Source: VRUE01 sp963780815
GTDB taxonomy: Bacteria > Actinomycetota > Thermoleophilia > Solirubrobacterales > 70-9
DNA: 64,000 nt
Direction: 5' to 3'
Assembly (NCBI GenBank): GCA_963780815.1
Contig: CAWADG010000005.1
Span: forward strand, 124,001 to 188,000
Positions 43,279 through 51,806 of this stretch are shown here, in pieces. The notes below the pieces were generated by a model, which was given only the letters and a program-made list of their open reading frames with translations, was not told the DNA's origin and did no database searches. The translations under genes were made by a program, and so were the position numbers. Each line of letters starts with the position of its first letter. Within the stretch, counting starts at the first letter, position 1.

Positions 43279-43473
43279 CTAGATCCGCCCATTTCCTTCC
43301 TCATCGATAGGCCCGAACCTTCCTCCAATGTCCAGCGCGGGACCGCGAAGGTGAACTGGGGCAAGGCTTGCGATCCTGTCGGACGGAAGCGGGAATCCGG
43401 CCCACAGAGCCAGACCTTCGTCCTCGGCGGTCCGCCTTGCCAGGAATTCTCGTTTGCGGGTTTCTACAGTCAT
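43279..43473 (-). CDS. Small orphan protein, 64 aa
   Basis: ATG 43473 to TAG 43279. The product starts MTVETRKREFLARRTAEDEG and is soluble, with no recognised domain. The ATG immediately follows the GTGAC-N4-GTCACGCTTATCCC motif (43474-43496), so if that motif is a promoter the transcript could be leaderless. It lies downstream of the anti-sigma gene on the same strand. Confidence 0.4.
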   Translation of the reverse strand: MTVETRKREFLARRTAEDEGLALWAGFPLPSDRIASLAPVHLRGPALDIGGRFGPIDEEGNGRI

Positions 43474-43496
43474 GGGATAAGCGTGACTTTCGTCAC
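43462..43496 (-). promoter_or_regulatory. GTGAC-N4-GTCACGCTTATCCC motif, copy 2 (inverted)
   Basis: Read on the minus strand: GTGACGAAAGTCACGCTTATCCC and then CTGTAGAAA after four bases. It matches copy 1 (39482-39517) in both conserved blocks, with the central four bases inverted (GAAA versus TTTC). It sits directly before the 64-residue gene. Confidence 0.5.
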
Positions 43497-43544
43497 CTTT
43501 GCCACCCGCCCCGCCCCGCCGCCCATCGCGGTCGACGTCGGGCG

Positions 43545-44219
43545 TCAGCTTGCGGTCGTCGCCCCGACGGGGGCGACGAAGGTTCGATCGCCGACCCTGA
43601 TCCCGATCGCTTCGGTTCGCGCCAGGTCGAGCCCCGAGCTGAGCGTCGCCTGCGTGTCGTCGCCCCAGCGGTACCGGAACGAGCCCGCAGAGAGCCGTTT
43701 GCCGTCCTTTGCTTCGAGGAATACCCGGCAGAGTTCGCCCGAACGCACGCCGCTGACGTAGACGTGGACTTCGGTGCCGAACGGCCGCGGTTCGAGCCGG
43801 GCGCCGATCTTCATCTTCGCCGGCAGCGAGGCGAAGGTGACGTCTTGGGACGGGGCCTCCTCGCCGCCGCCGGAGAGGACGAATATCGCCAGGACCGCGG
43901 CAGCCGCCGCGGCCGCGGTCACGCCGCCGAACGCAAGGCCGAACCGGAACCGCCGCCGCTTCGACCGCCGCCGCTCGCCGGCGATCGAAGCCATCACCCG
44001 GTCGCCGAGCCCACGCGGCAGCGACGGCGTCGTCCCGAGCTGGTCGGGGTCGGCGAGGGGCAGCAGCCTGGCGACCGAGGAGAGCGACTCGAGCTCGGCG
44101 CGGCAGTCCGGGCAGCCCTCGAGATGGGCCTCGAGCCCGGCGCGCTCGTCGTCGGAGAGATGGCCGAGCGCGTACGCGCCCAGCGACTCCCGCCATTCTC
44201 TGCTGTGGTCAGCCGTCAT
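43545..44219 (-). CDS. Anti-sigma factor with zinc-finger domain
   Basis: 224 residues. The N-terminal zf-HC2 domain has the HLEGCPDCRAEL motif after an upstream histidine. A single membrane segment lies at ~residues 95-118 (GVTAAAAAAAVLAIFVLSGG), and an extracytoplasmic anti-sigma-K-like domain follows (ASLPAKMKIGARLEPRPFGTEVHVYVSG). It overlaps the sigma gene by 11 bases, so the pair is made together. It should hold the ECF factor at the membrane until a signal outside releases it. Confidence 0.9.
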   Translation of the reverse strand: MTADHSREWRESLGAYALGHLSDDERAGLEAHLEGCPDCRAELESLSSVARLLPLADPDQLGTTPSLPRGLGDRVMASIAGERRRSKRRRFRFGLAFGGVTAAAAAAAVLAIFVLSGGGEEAPSQDVTFASLPAKMKIGARLEPRPFGTEVHVYVSGVRSGELCRVFLEAKDGKRLSAGSFRYRWGDDTQATLSSGLDLARTEAIGIRVGDRTFVAPVGATTAS

Positions 44220-44745
44220 ATCCGGTCTCCTCGAGTGCCACCCGGAGTGCCCTCAGGCCGTAGTAGACACGGCTCTTCACCGTTCCCTCGGGTACCCCCA
44301 ATTCCTCGGCGATCTCCGTGTAGGGCCTGCCTCGGTAGAAGGACTCGACGATCACACGCCGGTGGTCCTCGCCGATCCGGCGCAGCGCCTCCTCGACCTG
44401 CCATGAGAGCAGGACCTCCCCGAGCGGCTCGACCGAGGGCTCGATCCCGCCCTCGGCCACGCCGGGGCGGGAGGCACGAGCGCGGCCGAGGTCGATGACG
44501 ACGTTGCGAAGGATCGCGAACAACCAGGTCCGCAGCGACCCGATCTGCGGGTCGAACCTCTCTCCCGCCCGCCAGGCGCGCAGGAAGGTCTCCTGGACCG
44601 CCTCTTCGGCGAGGCCGGGGTCGCCCAGCGAGCGGACCGCAAACCCGTAGAGCTCAGGCCCGTGCGCGGAGTAGGCCTCGCGGACGTCCTGCTCCCGGGT
44701 CAGGGCTCCTGAAGCGGGAGATATTCGGGAAAGGTCGGCAGCCAC
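44209..44745 (-). CDS. ECF sigma factor
   Basis: 178 residues. Region 2: HGPELYGFAVRSLGDPGLAEEAVQETFLRAWRAGERFDP, with TWLFAILRNVVIDLGRAR. Region 4: RRVIVESFYRGRPYTEIAEELGVPEGTVKSRVYYGLRALR. Order and spacing are those of a compact group IV sigma factor. It is co-translated with the membrane anti-sigma gene. Its promoter motif is not evident directly upstream. Confidence 0.93.
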   Translation of the reverse strand: MAADLSRISPASGALTREQDVREAYSAHGPELYGFAVRSLGDPGLAEEAVQETFLRAWRAGERFDPQIGSLRTWLFAILRNVVIDLGRARASRPGVAEGGIEPSVEPLGEVLLSWQVEEALRRIGEDHRRVIVESFYRGRPYTEIAEELGVPEGTVKSRVYYGLRALRVALEETGYDG

Positions 44746-44832
44746 GGCAGTGAGAGATACGGGCAGCCTGACGTCGGGGTTCAGCCGGCGCTCTGGACTT
44801 GGCGACGCCCCCGACGGCGCCGCCTTGCCCGC

Positions 44833-44976
44833 CTAGAGTTTGCCGATCTTGAAGATTTTGGTGCCGCAGTCGGGGCACACACCCTGGATCGCCGGTCGAC
44901 CATTTTTCATGGTCACCTGTTTGGGATCCTTGATCTCGACCTTCTTGCGCTCTTTGACGCAGTAGCCCTCGGGCAT
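44833..44976 (-). CDS. DUF5679-type zinc-ribbon protein, 47 aa
   Basis: ATG 44976 is preceded by a strong GAAAGGAGG. The product begins MPEGYCVKERKKVEIKDPKQ and continues TMKNGRPAIQGVCPDCGTKIFKIGK, the DUF5679 pattern. The C-terminal CPDC is present, but the N-terminal site reads YCVKE, with one cysteine instead of CxxC, so three cysteines are left for metal binding. The role is unknown; such proteins are cytosolic. Confidence 0.85.
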   Translation of the reverse strand: MPEGYCVKERKKVEIKDPKQVTMKNGRPAIQGVCPDCGTKIFKIGKL

Positions 44977-45053
44977 CGCGGGGCCTCCTTTCATTGCCGG
45001 TCCGGCAATCTCGCGCTGGTGCGCGAGGTGGATTGCGGGCGACTGTAGCCGAG

Positions 45054-45443
45054 TCAGGGGACGAGAAGGCCCGATATCGTGCGAATCAGCACAAAGAACG
45101 CTACGGTTTCGCGCTTTGCGGGGCTTTTTGTTCTTCCCCGGAAGAGCCGCTTGGAGCCCGAGGATTCGAGTTTTTTGACCTGGCTGCGCAGCGCTTCGAG
45201 TTCGGATTTGAGCGCGGCGGTTTCGGCGCCGCCCCCGCTGCTGTGGATTTCAGTCTGCAGTTCCTGCTGCAGGGCCTGGACGTCTTCTTCGCTGACCGAC
45301 TTGTTGCGGGTGTCGATCGAGAGGTAGATGCCGGCGCCGGCGATCGCGATCGCGATCACGGCGAGGGCCAGCATCACCTTCGTGCGAATGCCGAGCTTCC
45401 GCTCGACCTCTCCTATCCAGGCGCGAAGCCCATCGAGCCCCAT
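45054..45443 (-). CDS. Membrane-anchored coiled-coil hypothetical protein
   Basis: 129 residues from ATG 45443. A short cytosolic helix (MGLDGLRAWIGEVERKLGI) precedes one membrane segment (~residues 24-44, VMLALAVIAIAIAGAGIYL). A coiled coil follows (VSEEDVQALQQELQTEIHSSGGGAETAALKSELEALRSQVKKLES). The final 35 residues are low-complexity and may reflect read-through. The pattern is common in Solirubrobacterales; function unknown. Confidence 0.6.
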   Translation of the reverse strand: MGLDGLRAWIGEVERKLGIRTKVMLALAVIAIAIAGAGIYLSIDTRNKSVSEEDVQALQQELQTEIHSSGGGAETAALKSELEALRSQVKKLESSGSKRLFRGRTKSPAKRETVAFFVLIRTISGLLVP

Positions 45444-45536
45444 CCGCTGAAACTTAGTCGAGAAGCAGGCCGGGAGTTTTGTCAACTACGCTCCGCACGA
45501 ACCACTTCATACCCCGGAAGCCAAGGAGAACACCGA

Positions 45537-46695
45537 ATGCCCGATGCAGTGATCGTCGATACCGTCCGCACGCCGATCGGCCGTGCCTTCAAGGGCTCGC
45601 TCGCCGGCCTGCGCCCTGACGAGATGGGCGCCTTCGTCGTCGATCGGCTGCTCGAGCGCAACCCCGAGGTCGACTCCGGCCTCGGTCGAGGACCTGTTCT
45701 GCGGCTGCGGGATGCCGCAGGGCCTTCAGGCCTTCAACATCGGCCGGATCGTCTCGCTGCTCTCCGAGAAGCTGCCGGAGACCGCGAACGGCGTCACCGT
45801 CTCCCGCTACTGCTCCTCCAGCCTCGACGCGATCCGCCACGCCGGCAACGCGATCAAGGCCGGCGAGGGCGACGTCTACATCGCCGCCGGGATCGAGTGG
45901 GTGAGCCGCTACAACGAGCGGACCGAGCCGGCCGGAGTCGAGGATCAGAACCCGAACCTGCAGGGCAACGACGGCCAGCCGAACGCCTACATCGAGATGG
46001 GCAAGACGGCGGTCAACGTCGCTGAGAAATACGAGGTCAGCCGCGCCGACATGGACAAGTTCGCGCAGCGCTCGCAGGAACTGGCGGTCAGGTCCCAGGA
46101 GGATGGGTTCTTCGACCGCGAGATCGTCCCGGTGACCCTGCCGGACGGCACCGAGGTCGCAAAGGACGACGGCCCTCGCGCCTCCTCGACCCTCGAGAAG
46201 CTCTCCGAACTGCCCGAGGCCTTCGGCGGCGGCGGCGTCACCGCCGGCAACTCGTGCCCGCTCAACGACGGCGCCGCGGCGGTGCTGCTGATGAGCGACA
46301 ACAAGGCTAAGGAGCTGGGCCTGACCCCGCGGGCGCGGATCGTCACCGCCGCGACCTGGGGCAACGAGCCCGAGTACATGGGGGTCGCCCCGATCGGCGC
46401 GATCAAAAAGGTTCTTGACCGGGCCGGGATGACGATCGACGACGTCGGCGCGGTCGAGCTGAACGAGGCCTTCGCGGCGCAGGTGATCCCGATCATGGAC
46501 GAGTGCGACATCCCGCTCGAGAAACTCAACACCCACGGCGGCGCGATCGCCCTCGGCCACCCGTTCGGGATGACCGGGGCGCGGATCATGGGCACCCTGC
46601 TGAACGTGATGGAGACCGACGACCACCAGGTCGGCCTCGAGACGATGTGCGTCGCGGGCGGCCAGGGCAAGGCGATGTTGATAGAGCGGGTCTGA
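45537..46695 (+). pseudogene. Thiolase (acetyl-CoA acyltransferase), frameshifted near the 5' end
   Basis: ATG 45537 behind AAGGAG starts DAVIVDTVRTPIGRAFKGSLAGLRPDEMGA. At 45684-45685 one extra G breaks the frame; deleting it gives VEDLFCGCGMPQGLQAFNI and the remainder. Catalytic residues are present: cysteine in VSRYCSSSLDAI, histidine in GGAIALGHPFGMTGARI and cysteine in TMCVAGGQGKAMLIE. It would cleave 3-ketoacyl-CoA in beta-oxidation. The crotonase gene downstream fits that pathway. A complex hairpin follows the stop codon. Confidence 0.85.
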
Positions 46696-46696
46696 A

Positions 46697-46803
46697 AGCC
46701 TGACCCGGCAGGGGTTCCGCTTAACTTTTTCGAGGTACGTCTTGCCAGCTCCCTGCGAGGCGGCGAAAAAGTACAAGACGCTTCACCCCTACCGGGTCAG
46801 GCT
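46697..46803. repeat. 107-bp nested inverted repeat between thiolase and crotonase genes
   Basis: Outer arms AGCCTGACCCGGCAGGGGT (46697-46715) and its complement (46785-46803) match at 18 of 19 bases. An inner pair ACTTTTTCG / CGAAAAAGT lies at 46724-46732 and 46764-46772. It begins one base after the thiolase TGA and ends 13 bases before the crotonase GTG. Could be a small non-autonomous mobile element or a long mRNA hairpin. Confidence 0.7.
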
Positions 46804-46816
46804 CTAAGGTCCGCTC

Positions 46817-47725
46817 GTGGAGACGCTGCTTTACGAGACCGACGGCCGGGTCGCCAGGGTCACGCTGAACCGGCCCGAGCGGGGGAATGGGATCACGCCG
46901 CGGATGCCGGTCGAGATCGCGGCCTGCGTCGAGCGGGCGAACCTCGACCCGGCGATTCACGTGATCGGGCTGGCGGGCAACGGCGGTGGATTCTGCGGCG
47001 GCTACGATCTCGTCGCCTCGGCGGAGGGCGAGATGAGCGGCCTCGACGGGGCCGAGGCGCCGCCGGGATCGCCGCTGGACCCGGCGACGATCGCCGCCAA
47101 CCACGCGCCCAAGTCGAACTGGGACCCGGTCACCGACTTCCAGTTCATGTGGCGGAACGTGCGCGGCTTCATGAGCCTCTTCCACTCCGAAAAGCCCGTC
47201 CTCTGCAAGGTCCACGGCTACTGCGTCGCCGGCGGCACCGACATGGCGCTCTGCTCGGACCTCTTGGTGATCGCGGCCGACGCCAAGATCGGTTACCCGC
47301 CGGCGCGCGTCTGGGGCTCGCCCACCACCGCGCTGTGGGCCGCCCGGGTCGGGCCGATGCGGGCGAAGCGGCTGCTGCTGACCGGCGACTCGCTGACCGG
47401 CGAGCAGGCGGCGGAGTGGGGGCTGGCGACCGAGGCCGCCCCCCCGGAGGAGCTCGACGAGCGCTTTGAGGGCCTGCTCGAGCGGGTCGCGCGGCTGCCG
47501 GTCAACCAACTGGTGATGATGAAGATGCTCGTCAACCAGTCGCTCTACGCCCAGGGCCTGCACCAGACCCAGCTGCTCGGGACCTTCTTCGACGGCATCG
47601 CCCGCCACACCGAGGAGGGCCACGGATTCGTCCGCCGCGCCGCCGAGGGCGGCTTCAGGGAGGCGGTCCGCGAGCGCGACGAGCCGTTCGGGGACCATGG
47701 CCTGGAGGGGTTCGGGGTTGACTAG
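46817..47725 (+). CDS. Enoyl-CoA hydratase/isomerase family protein (crotonase)
   Basis: 302 residues from GTG 46817. Crotonase fold: VARVTLNRPERGNGIT, oxyanion-hole segments GNGGGFCGGYDLVASA and VLCKVHGYCVAGGTDMALCSDLLVIA, and a helical C-terminus. Residues equivalent to the two hydratase glutamates are not obvious (the second motif reads WGSPTTALWAARVG), so an isomerase, hydrolase or dehalogenase-like activity cannot be excluded. An insertion around residues 75-105 enlarges the active-site entrance. It probably works with the thiolase in acyl-CoA turnover. Confidence 0.85.
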   Translation: METLLYETDGRVARVTLNRPERGNGITPRMPVEIAACVERANLDPAIHVIGLAGNGGGFCGGYDLVASAEGEMSGLDGAEAPPGSPLDPATIAANHAPKSNWDPVTDFQFMWRNVRGFMSLFHSEKPVLCKVHGYCVAGGTDMALCSDLLVIAADAKIGYPPARVWGSPTTALWAARVGPMRAKRLLLTGDSLTGEQAAEWGLATEAAPPEELDERFEGLLERVARLPVNQLVMMKMLVNQSLYAQGLHQTQLLGTFFDGIARHTEEGHGFVRRAAEGGFREAVRERDEPFGDHGLEGFGVD

Positions 47726-47737
47726 GGTCCCGCCGCG

Positions 47738-48199
47738 ATGAGCGATCCGCACCCCCATCCCAGCTCCCTGATCACACCGGAAAGCGTCCGCGCCTTCCTG
47801 CCGGGCAGCTTCCCCGGCGACCTCGGAATCGAGCCGATCGAGATCGAGGACGACCTCGCGCGGGGGCACATCGTCGTCGACAAGCGCCATCTCCATCCAG
47901 GCGGCTTCGTCCACGGCGGCGTCTGGACCGCGCTCGGCGACACGGTCGCAGCCTGGTCGACCTTCCGCAACATCCCCGCCGGCCACAACTTCACGACGAT
48001 CGAGCTGAAGCTGAACGTCTTCGCGGCGGGGGTGCTGGGCGACGAGATCGTCGCCACCGGCGAGCCGCTCCACGTCGGCCGCAGCACGGTCGTGATCGAG
48101 GTCAGGATCGAGCGCCGGCGCAAGGGTCACGAACCGCGGATCGCCGCCAACCTGATCGTCACCCAGTTCGTGCTGCCCCCCGACGGGCCCGCCGCCTAG
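47738..48199 (+). CDS. PaaI-family hotdog thioesterase
   Basis: 153 residues, 12 bases after the crotonase stop. The hotdog fold shows HPGGFVHGGVWTALGDTVAAWS, the HGG-x-(W/A)-LxD motif of PaaI-type acyl-CoA thioesterases, followed by TTIELKLNVFAAGVLGDEIVATG. It likely hydrolyses hydroxyphenylacetyl- or other acyl-CoA. In an operon with the crotonase. Its TAG forms CTAG with the convergent P-type ATPase. Confidence 0.88.
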   Translation: MSDPHPHPSSLITPESVRAFLPGSFPGDLGIEPIEIEDDLARGHIVVDKRHLHPGGFVHGGVWTALGDTVAAWSTFRNIPAGHNFTTIELKLNVFAAGVLGDEIVATGEPLHVGRSTVVIEVRIERRRKGHEPRIAANLIVTQFVLPPDGPAA

Positions 48200-50616
48200 A
48201 CCCCCGCGTCGGCGGCTTCGACCGTCGGCGAGGCCGCCCCCGGCCCTTCGATCGCTTCGAGCTGGGGCAGGCGCCAGATCAGGCTCGCGATCGTCAGCCC
48301 GACCGCGGCAGAGAGCAGCGAGAGGAACCACTGGCTCGAGCTCAGCAGTGTCATTTCGAAGAAATCGCGAAGCGGGGCGATCGCGAGGATCCCGGCATAC
48401 GTCGCCCCGAGGACGAGGACCATCACCAGCATGTAGCCCTGGACCGCGATGTGCTCGCGACCGGGCCCGCGCTCGAGCAGGAGGACGAAGGCGAGGCCGA
48501 GCACTATCAGCGTCGTCGTCGCCGCCGTCCTGCCCGCCTCGAGCGAGCCGCCGAAGACGGTGTCGACGAGGAAGAAGGAGACGATCGAGCCGAGCGCGAT
48601 CCCGATACCCGCGGGGACCGCGAAGACGGCCAGCGCCCGCATCAGGTGGCCGCGGTAGAGCGGCCCGTCGGAGGGGGCGAGCGCGAGCACGAAGGAGGGG
48701 ATCCCGATCGTCAGGAATGCGGCGAGGGTGAGGTGGCGGGGGAGGAAGGGGAAGGCGAAGCCGGGGACGGCGACGAGCAGGATCAGCGCCGCGGCGTAGA
48801 CCGACTTCGTCAGGTAGAGGCGTCCGAGGCGGTGGATGTTGCGGGCGATCCGACGTCCCTGGGCCACCGCTTCGGGCAGGCGCGAGAACTCGTCTTTGAG
48901 CAGGACGACGTCGGCGATCCCCTTCGTCACCTGGGCTCCCGACCCCATCCCGACCGCGAGCCTCGCCTGCTTCAACGCCGGCACGTCGTTGACGCCATCG
49001 CCGATCATCGCCGTGTAGCGCCCCGACTCGCGCAGGGCCTCGACCAGCGCCCGCTTCTGCTCGGGCGCGATCCGGCAGAAGATCGTGTTGCGCTGCGCGA
49101 CCTCGGCCAGGGCGGCGGGGTCGGTCGGCAGGTCGGGGCCGTCGATGACCCCCGCGTCACGCGGCACCCCGACCGCGTATGCGACCGCGGTCACGGTCGC
49201 CCTCGCGTCGCCGGAGATCAGCTTCAGGTCGACGTCTTCCTCATGGATGAAGGCGATCGTCTCGGCGGCGTCGGGGCGCAGGGTCTCTTCGAGGATGATC
49301 AGCGCCACCGGCTTCAGCCGCGGCGGCGGCGCCGCCGCGGGGTCGTCCGGAAGCGCCCCGGCCGATTCGCCGAAGGCGACGACCCGCCTTCCCGCTTCGG
49401 TTTCCTGCTGGAGCTTGTGCCTGAGGCCCGGGGTCAGCGCCAGCGCCCCGGACTGCTCGAGTATGTCGGGGGCGCCGAGCACGTAGCTGGTCGCCCCGAA
49501 CCGCAGCCCGCTCCACTTCCAAACCGAGGAGAACGGCACCTCGCCGCTGACTCTGCCTGCCTCGACCGGGAAGTTGGTGGCAATCGCCTCGAGGGTCCGG
49601 TTGCGCTCGCCGGCGCTCGAGGCGAACCTCCCGAGCGCCCTCTGCGCGACCTCCTGCTCGACCGACTCGGCGATCTCGACCCCCAGCAGCCGCAACCTGC
49701 CGTCGGTCAGCGTCCCGGTCTTGTCGACGCAGATCGTGTCGACGGCGGCGAGGCTCTCGGTCGCGCTCATCTGCTGGACCAGGGTGTCGCGGCCCGCGAG
49801 CCGTACGGCGGCGACCGCGAAGGTGACGCTCATCAGCAGGACCAGGCCCTCGGGGACAAGCGTCACTAGCCCGGCGGTCGCTGTCTGCGCGGCTTCGACC
49901 AGATCGACGCTCCGCAGCTGGAAGGTCAGCAGCAGGAGGACCGCGAGCGGGATCATCACGTAGGTGCAGACGATGATCACCCGGTTGACCTCGCTCTGGA
50001 GCGGCGAGGGTGGGTGGCGGAAGGCGCGCGCCTCCCCGGCCAGCTTGCCGGCGTAGCTCTCCTCGCGGACCGCGTCGACCCGGTAGCTGCCCGACCCCGA
50101 GAGGCAGTAGGAGCCCGAGAGAGCGCGGTCGCCGATTCCCTTGCGGATGCCGTCGGCCTCGCCGGTCAGCAGCGCCTCGTCGAGCGTCAGGCCGCGGCTG
50201 GCGGCCATCTCGCCGTCGGCGACGAGCTGGTCACCGGGCTCGACGACGACGACGTCGCCGGGCACGACCTCGTCGGCGAGCAGCTCGGTGACGTCGCCGT
50301 CGCGGACGACCTTCGCCTTCGGCGCGACCAGCACTGCGAGCTCGTCGAGCGTCCGCTTCGCCTTCAGCTCCTGGCGGATCCCGATGTAGGAGTTGATGAT
50401 CGCGATCACGCCGAAGATCGCGTCGGCGAACAGCCCCAGCACCAGCATCAGAACGAAGAAGACGCCGATGATCGCGTTGAAGAGGGTGAAGACGTTGCCG
50501 GCGACGATGCTCGAGACCGAGCGCGACGACGTCTCCGGCGGCGGCCCGAGGTCGTGAAGGCGGTTTGCCGCCTCCTTGCTCGAGAGGCCCCGGGGGCTTT
50601 CAGGCTCGACGCTCAT
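48196..50616 (-). CDS. P-type cation ATPase, CtpE-like
   Basis: 806 residues from ATG 50616. All P-type landmarks occur in order: actuator loop ALLTGEADG, phosphorylation site VDTICVDKTGTLTDG near residue 300, FGESAG-type nucleotide domain, LKLISGDARATVTAVAYAVG, and hinge IGDGVNDVPALK. About ten membrane segments: two before the actuator, two flanking VPEGLVLLMSV and six at the C-terminus. The VPEGL in M4 and overall length match CtpE, the mycobacterial calcium uptake ATPase, better than copper or K+ pumps (no CPC motif). Ion specificity is inference. Confidence 0.87.
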   Translation of the reverse strand: MSVEPESPRGLSSKEAANRLHDLGPPPETSSRSVSSIVAGNVFTLFNAIIGVFFVLMLVLGLFADAIFGVIAIINSYIGIRQELKAKRTLDELAVLVAPKAKVVRDGDVTELLADEVVPGDVVVVEPGDQLVADGEMAASRGLTLDEALLTGEADGIRKGIGDRALSGSYCLSGSGSYRVDAVREESYAGKLAGEARAFRHPPSPLQSEVNRVIIVCTYVMIPLAVLLLLTFQLRSVDLVEAAQTATAGLVTLVPEGLVLLMSVTFAVAAVRLAGRDTLVQQMSATESLAAVDTICVDKTGTLTDGRLRLLGVEIAESVEQEVAQRALGRFASSAGERNRTLEAIATNFPVEAGRVSGEVPFSSVWKWSGLRFGATSYVLGAPDILEQSGALALTPGLRHKLQQETEAGRRVVAFGESAGALPDDPAAAPPPRLKPVALIILEETLRPDAAETIAFIHEEDVDLKLISGDARATVTAVAYAVGVPRDAGVIDGPDLPTDPAALAEVAQRNTIFCRIAPEQKRALVEALRESGRYTAMIGDGVNDVPALKQARLAVGMGSGAQVTKGIADVVLLKDEFSRLPEAVAQGRRIARNIHRLGRLYLTKSVYAAALILLVAVPGFAFPFLPRHLTLAAFLTIGIPSFVLALAPSDGPLYRGHLMRALAVFAVPAGIGIALGSIVSFFLVDTVFGGSLEAGRTAATTTLIVLGLAFVLLLERGPGREHIAVQGYMLVMVLVLGATYAGILAIAPLRDFFEMTLLSSSQWFLSLLSAAVGLTIASLIWRLPQLEAIEGPGAASPTVEAADAGV

Positions 50617-50643
50617 CCATCTATTCAATAGGGTCTCGAGCGG

Positions 50644-51705
50644 ATGGCGCTGAAGCTTGGACTCAACCTCGGATACTGGGGAATCGGACCCGCCGGCGAG
50701 GAGGCGATCGAGGTCGTCCGGGCCGCCGAGGGCGCCGGGTTCGAGTCGGTCTGGGCGGCCGAGTCCTACGGCTCCGACGTCGTCAGCGTCCTCGCCTGGC
50801 TGGCGCCGCAGACGACGACGATCAATCTCGGCGCCGCGATCCTCCAGGTCCCGGCCCGGCCGCCGGCGGCGGCGGCGATGGCCGGGGCGACGATCGACAA
50901 GCTCTCCGGCGGGCGGTTCATGTTCGGCTTCGGCCCCTCGGGCCCGCAGGTCTCCGAAGGCTGGTACGGAGTGCCCTATGCGAAGCCCTGGGGCCGGACC
51001 CGCGAGTACATAGAGGTCGTCCGCGCGATCATCGCCCGCGAGGGCCCGCTCGACCACCAGGGCGAGCACTACCAGCTGCCGCTGCCGGGTGGGGAGGGGA
51101 AGGCCCTGAAGCTCAACTTCCACCCGCTGCGCAACGAGATCCCGGTCTTCGTCGGCGCGATCGGCCGCAAATCGGTTCAGACGGCCGCCGAAATAGGCGA
51201 CGGCTGGATCCCGATCTTCTTCAGCGTCGACTCCTTCGAGTCGACCTGGGGCGAGCACCTCGAGGCTGGATTCGCCAAGGGCGGGCGCGAGCGCTCCGAC
51301 CTCGAGGTGTCACCGTCGCTGCAGGTCGCGATCGACGGCGACCTCGAGGCCGCGAAGAGCGTCGTCAAGGCCGGCCTCGTCCTCTACTTCGGCGGGATGG
51401 GAAGCCGCAAGACCAACTTCTACGTCGATCTCGCCCACCGCTTCGGGTTCGGCGACGTCGCCGACGAGGTCCAGCGCCGCTACCAGGACGGCGACAAAGG
51501 CGGGGCGTACGAGGCGATGCCGGACGAGATCGTCGAGGCGACCTCGCTGGTCGGGACCGAGGAGGAGGTGGCGGAGCGCGTCGAGCGGTTCCGCGGCGCC
51601 GGGATCGACCGCCTGATCGTCTCGCCGGTGCACGTCGAGCGCGACCAGCAGCTGCACACGCTGGAGCGCCTCGCGGCGATCGCCGGTGTACAGGCCACCG
51701 CCTGA
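50644..51705 (+). CDS. LLM-class F420-dependent oxidoreductase
   Basis: 353 residues, divergent from the ATPase by 27 bases. TIM-barrel luciferase-like monooxygenase pattern: LGLNLGYWGIGPAGEEAIEVVRAAEGAGFESVWAAES, ATIDKLSGGRFMFGFGPSGPQVSEGWYG, and PVFVGAIGRKSVQTAAEIGDGWIP. In actinobacteria this subgroup normally binds reduced F420, and hydride transfer to an unknown substrate is expected. A second relative occurs at 60235. Single-gene unit. Confidence 0.87.
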   Translation: MALKLGLNLGYWGIGPAGEEAIEVVRAAEGAGFESVWAAESYGSDVVSVLAWLAPQTTTINLGAAILQVPARPPAAAAMAGATIDKLSGGRFMFGFGPSGPQVSEGWYGVPYAKPWGRTREYIEVVRAIIAREGPLDHQGEHYQLPLPGGEGKALKLNFHPLRNEIPVFVGAIGRKSVQTAAEIGDGWIPIFFSVDSFESTWGEHLEAGFAKGGRERSDLEVSPSLQVAIDGDLEAAKSVVKAGLVLYFGGMGSRKTNFYVDLAHRFGFGDVADEVQRRYQDGDKGGAYEAMPDEIVEATSLVGTEEEVAERVERFRGAGIDRLIVSPVHVERDQQLHTLERLAAIAGVQATA

Positions 51706-51806
51706 CAGCCCGAATCGCATAGTCTCCCGCCGCCCAGCCGAGCAGAAGTGAGCCGAGCATCGAAATCTGATTCCTTGCGAAGGCGAACTCTGCGAGGAAT
51801 TTGTTC

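Noticed and set aside
39986..43280. tRNA 3' end as attachment site of the accessory island
   Set aside because: I searched the right side for a repeat of GATTCGGGTTCAAATCCCGACGCC and saw none; no integrase gene is present. The idea is not supported by this window alone.
42957..43280. Right terminal inverted repeat of the IS1595-type element
   Set aside because: The left side has CTGTCAAGT/ACTTGACAG units but I could not find a matching copy to the right of the transposase, so the element end remains undefined.
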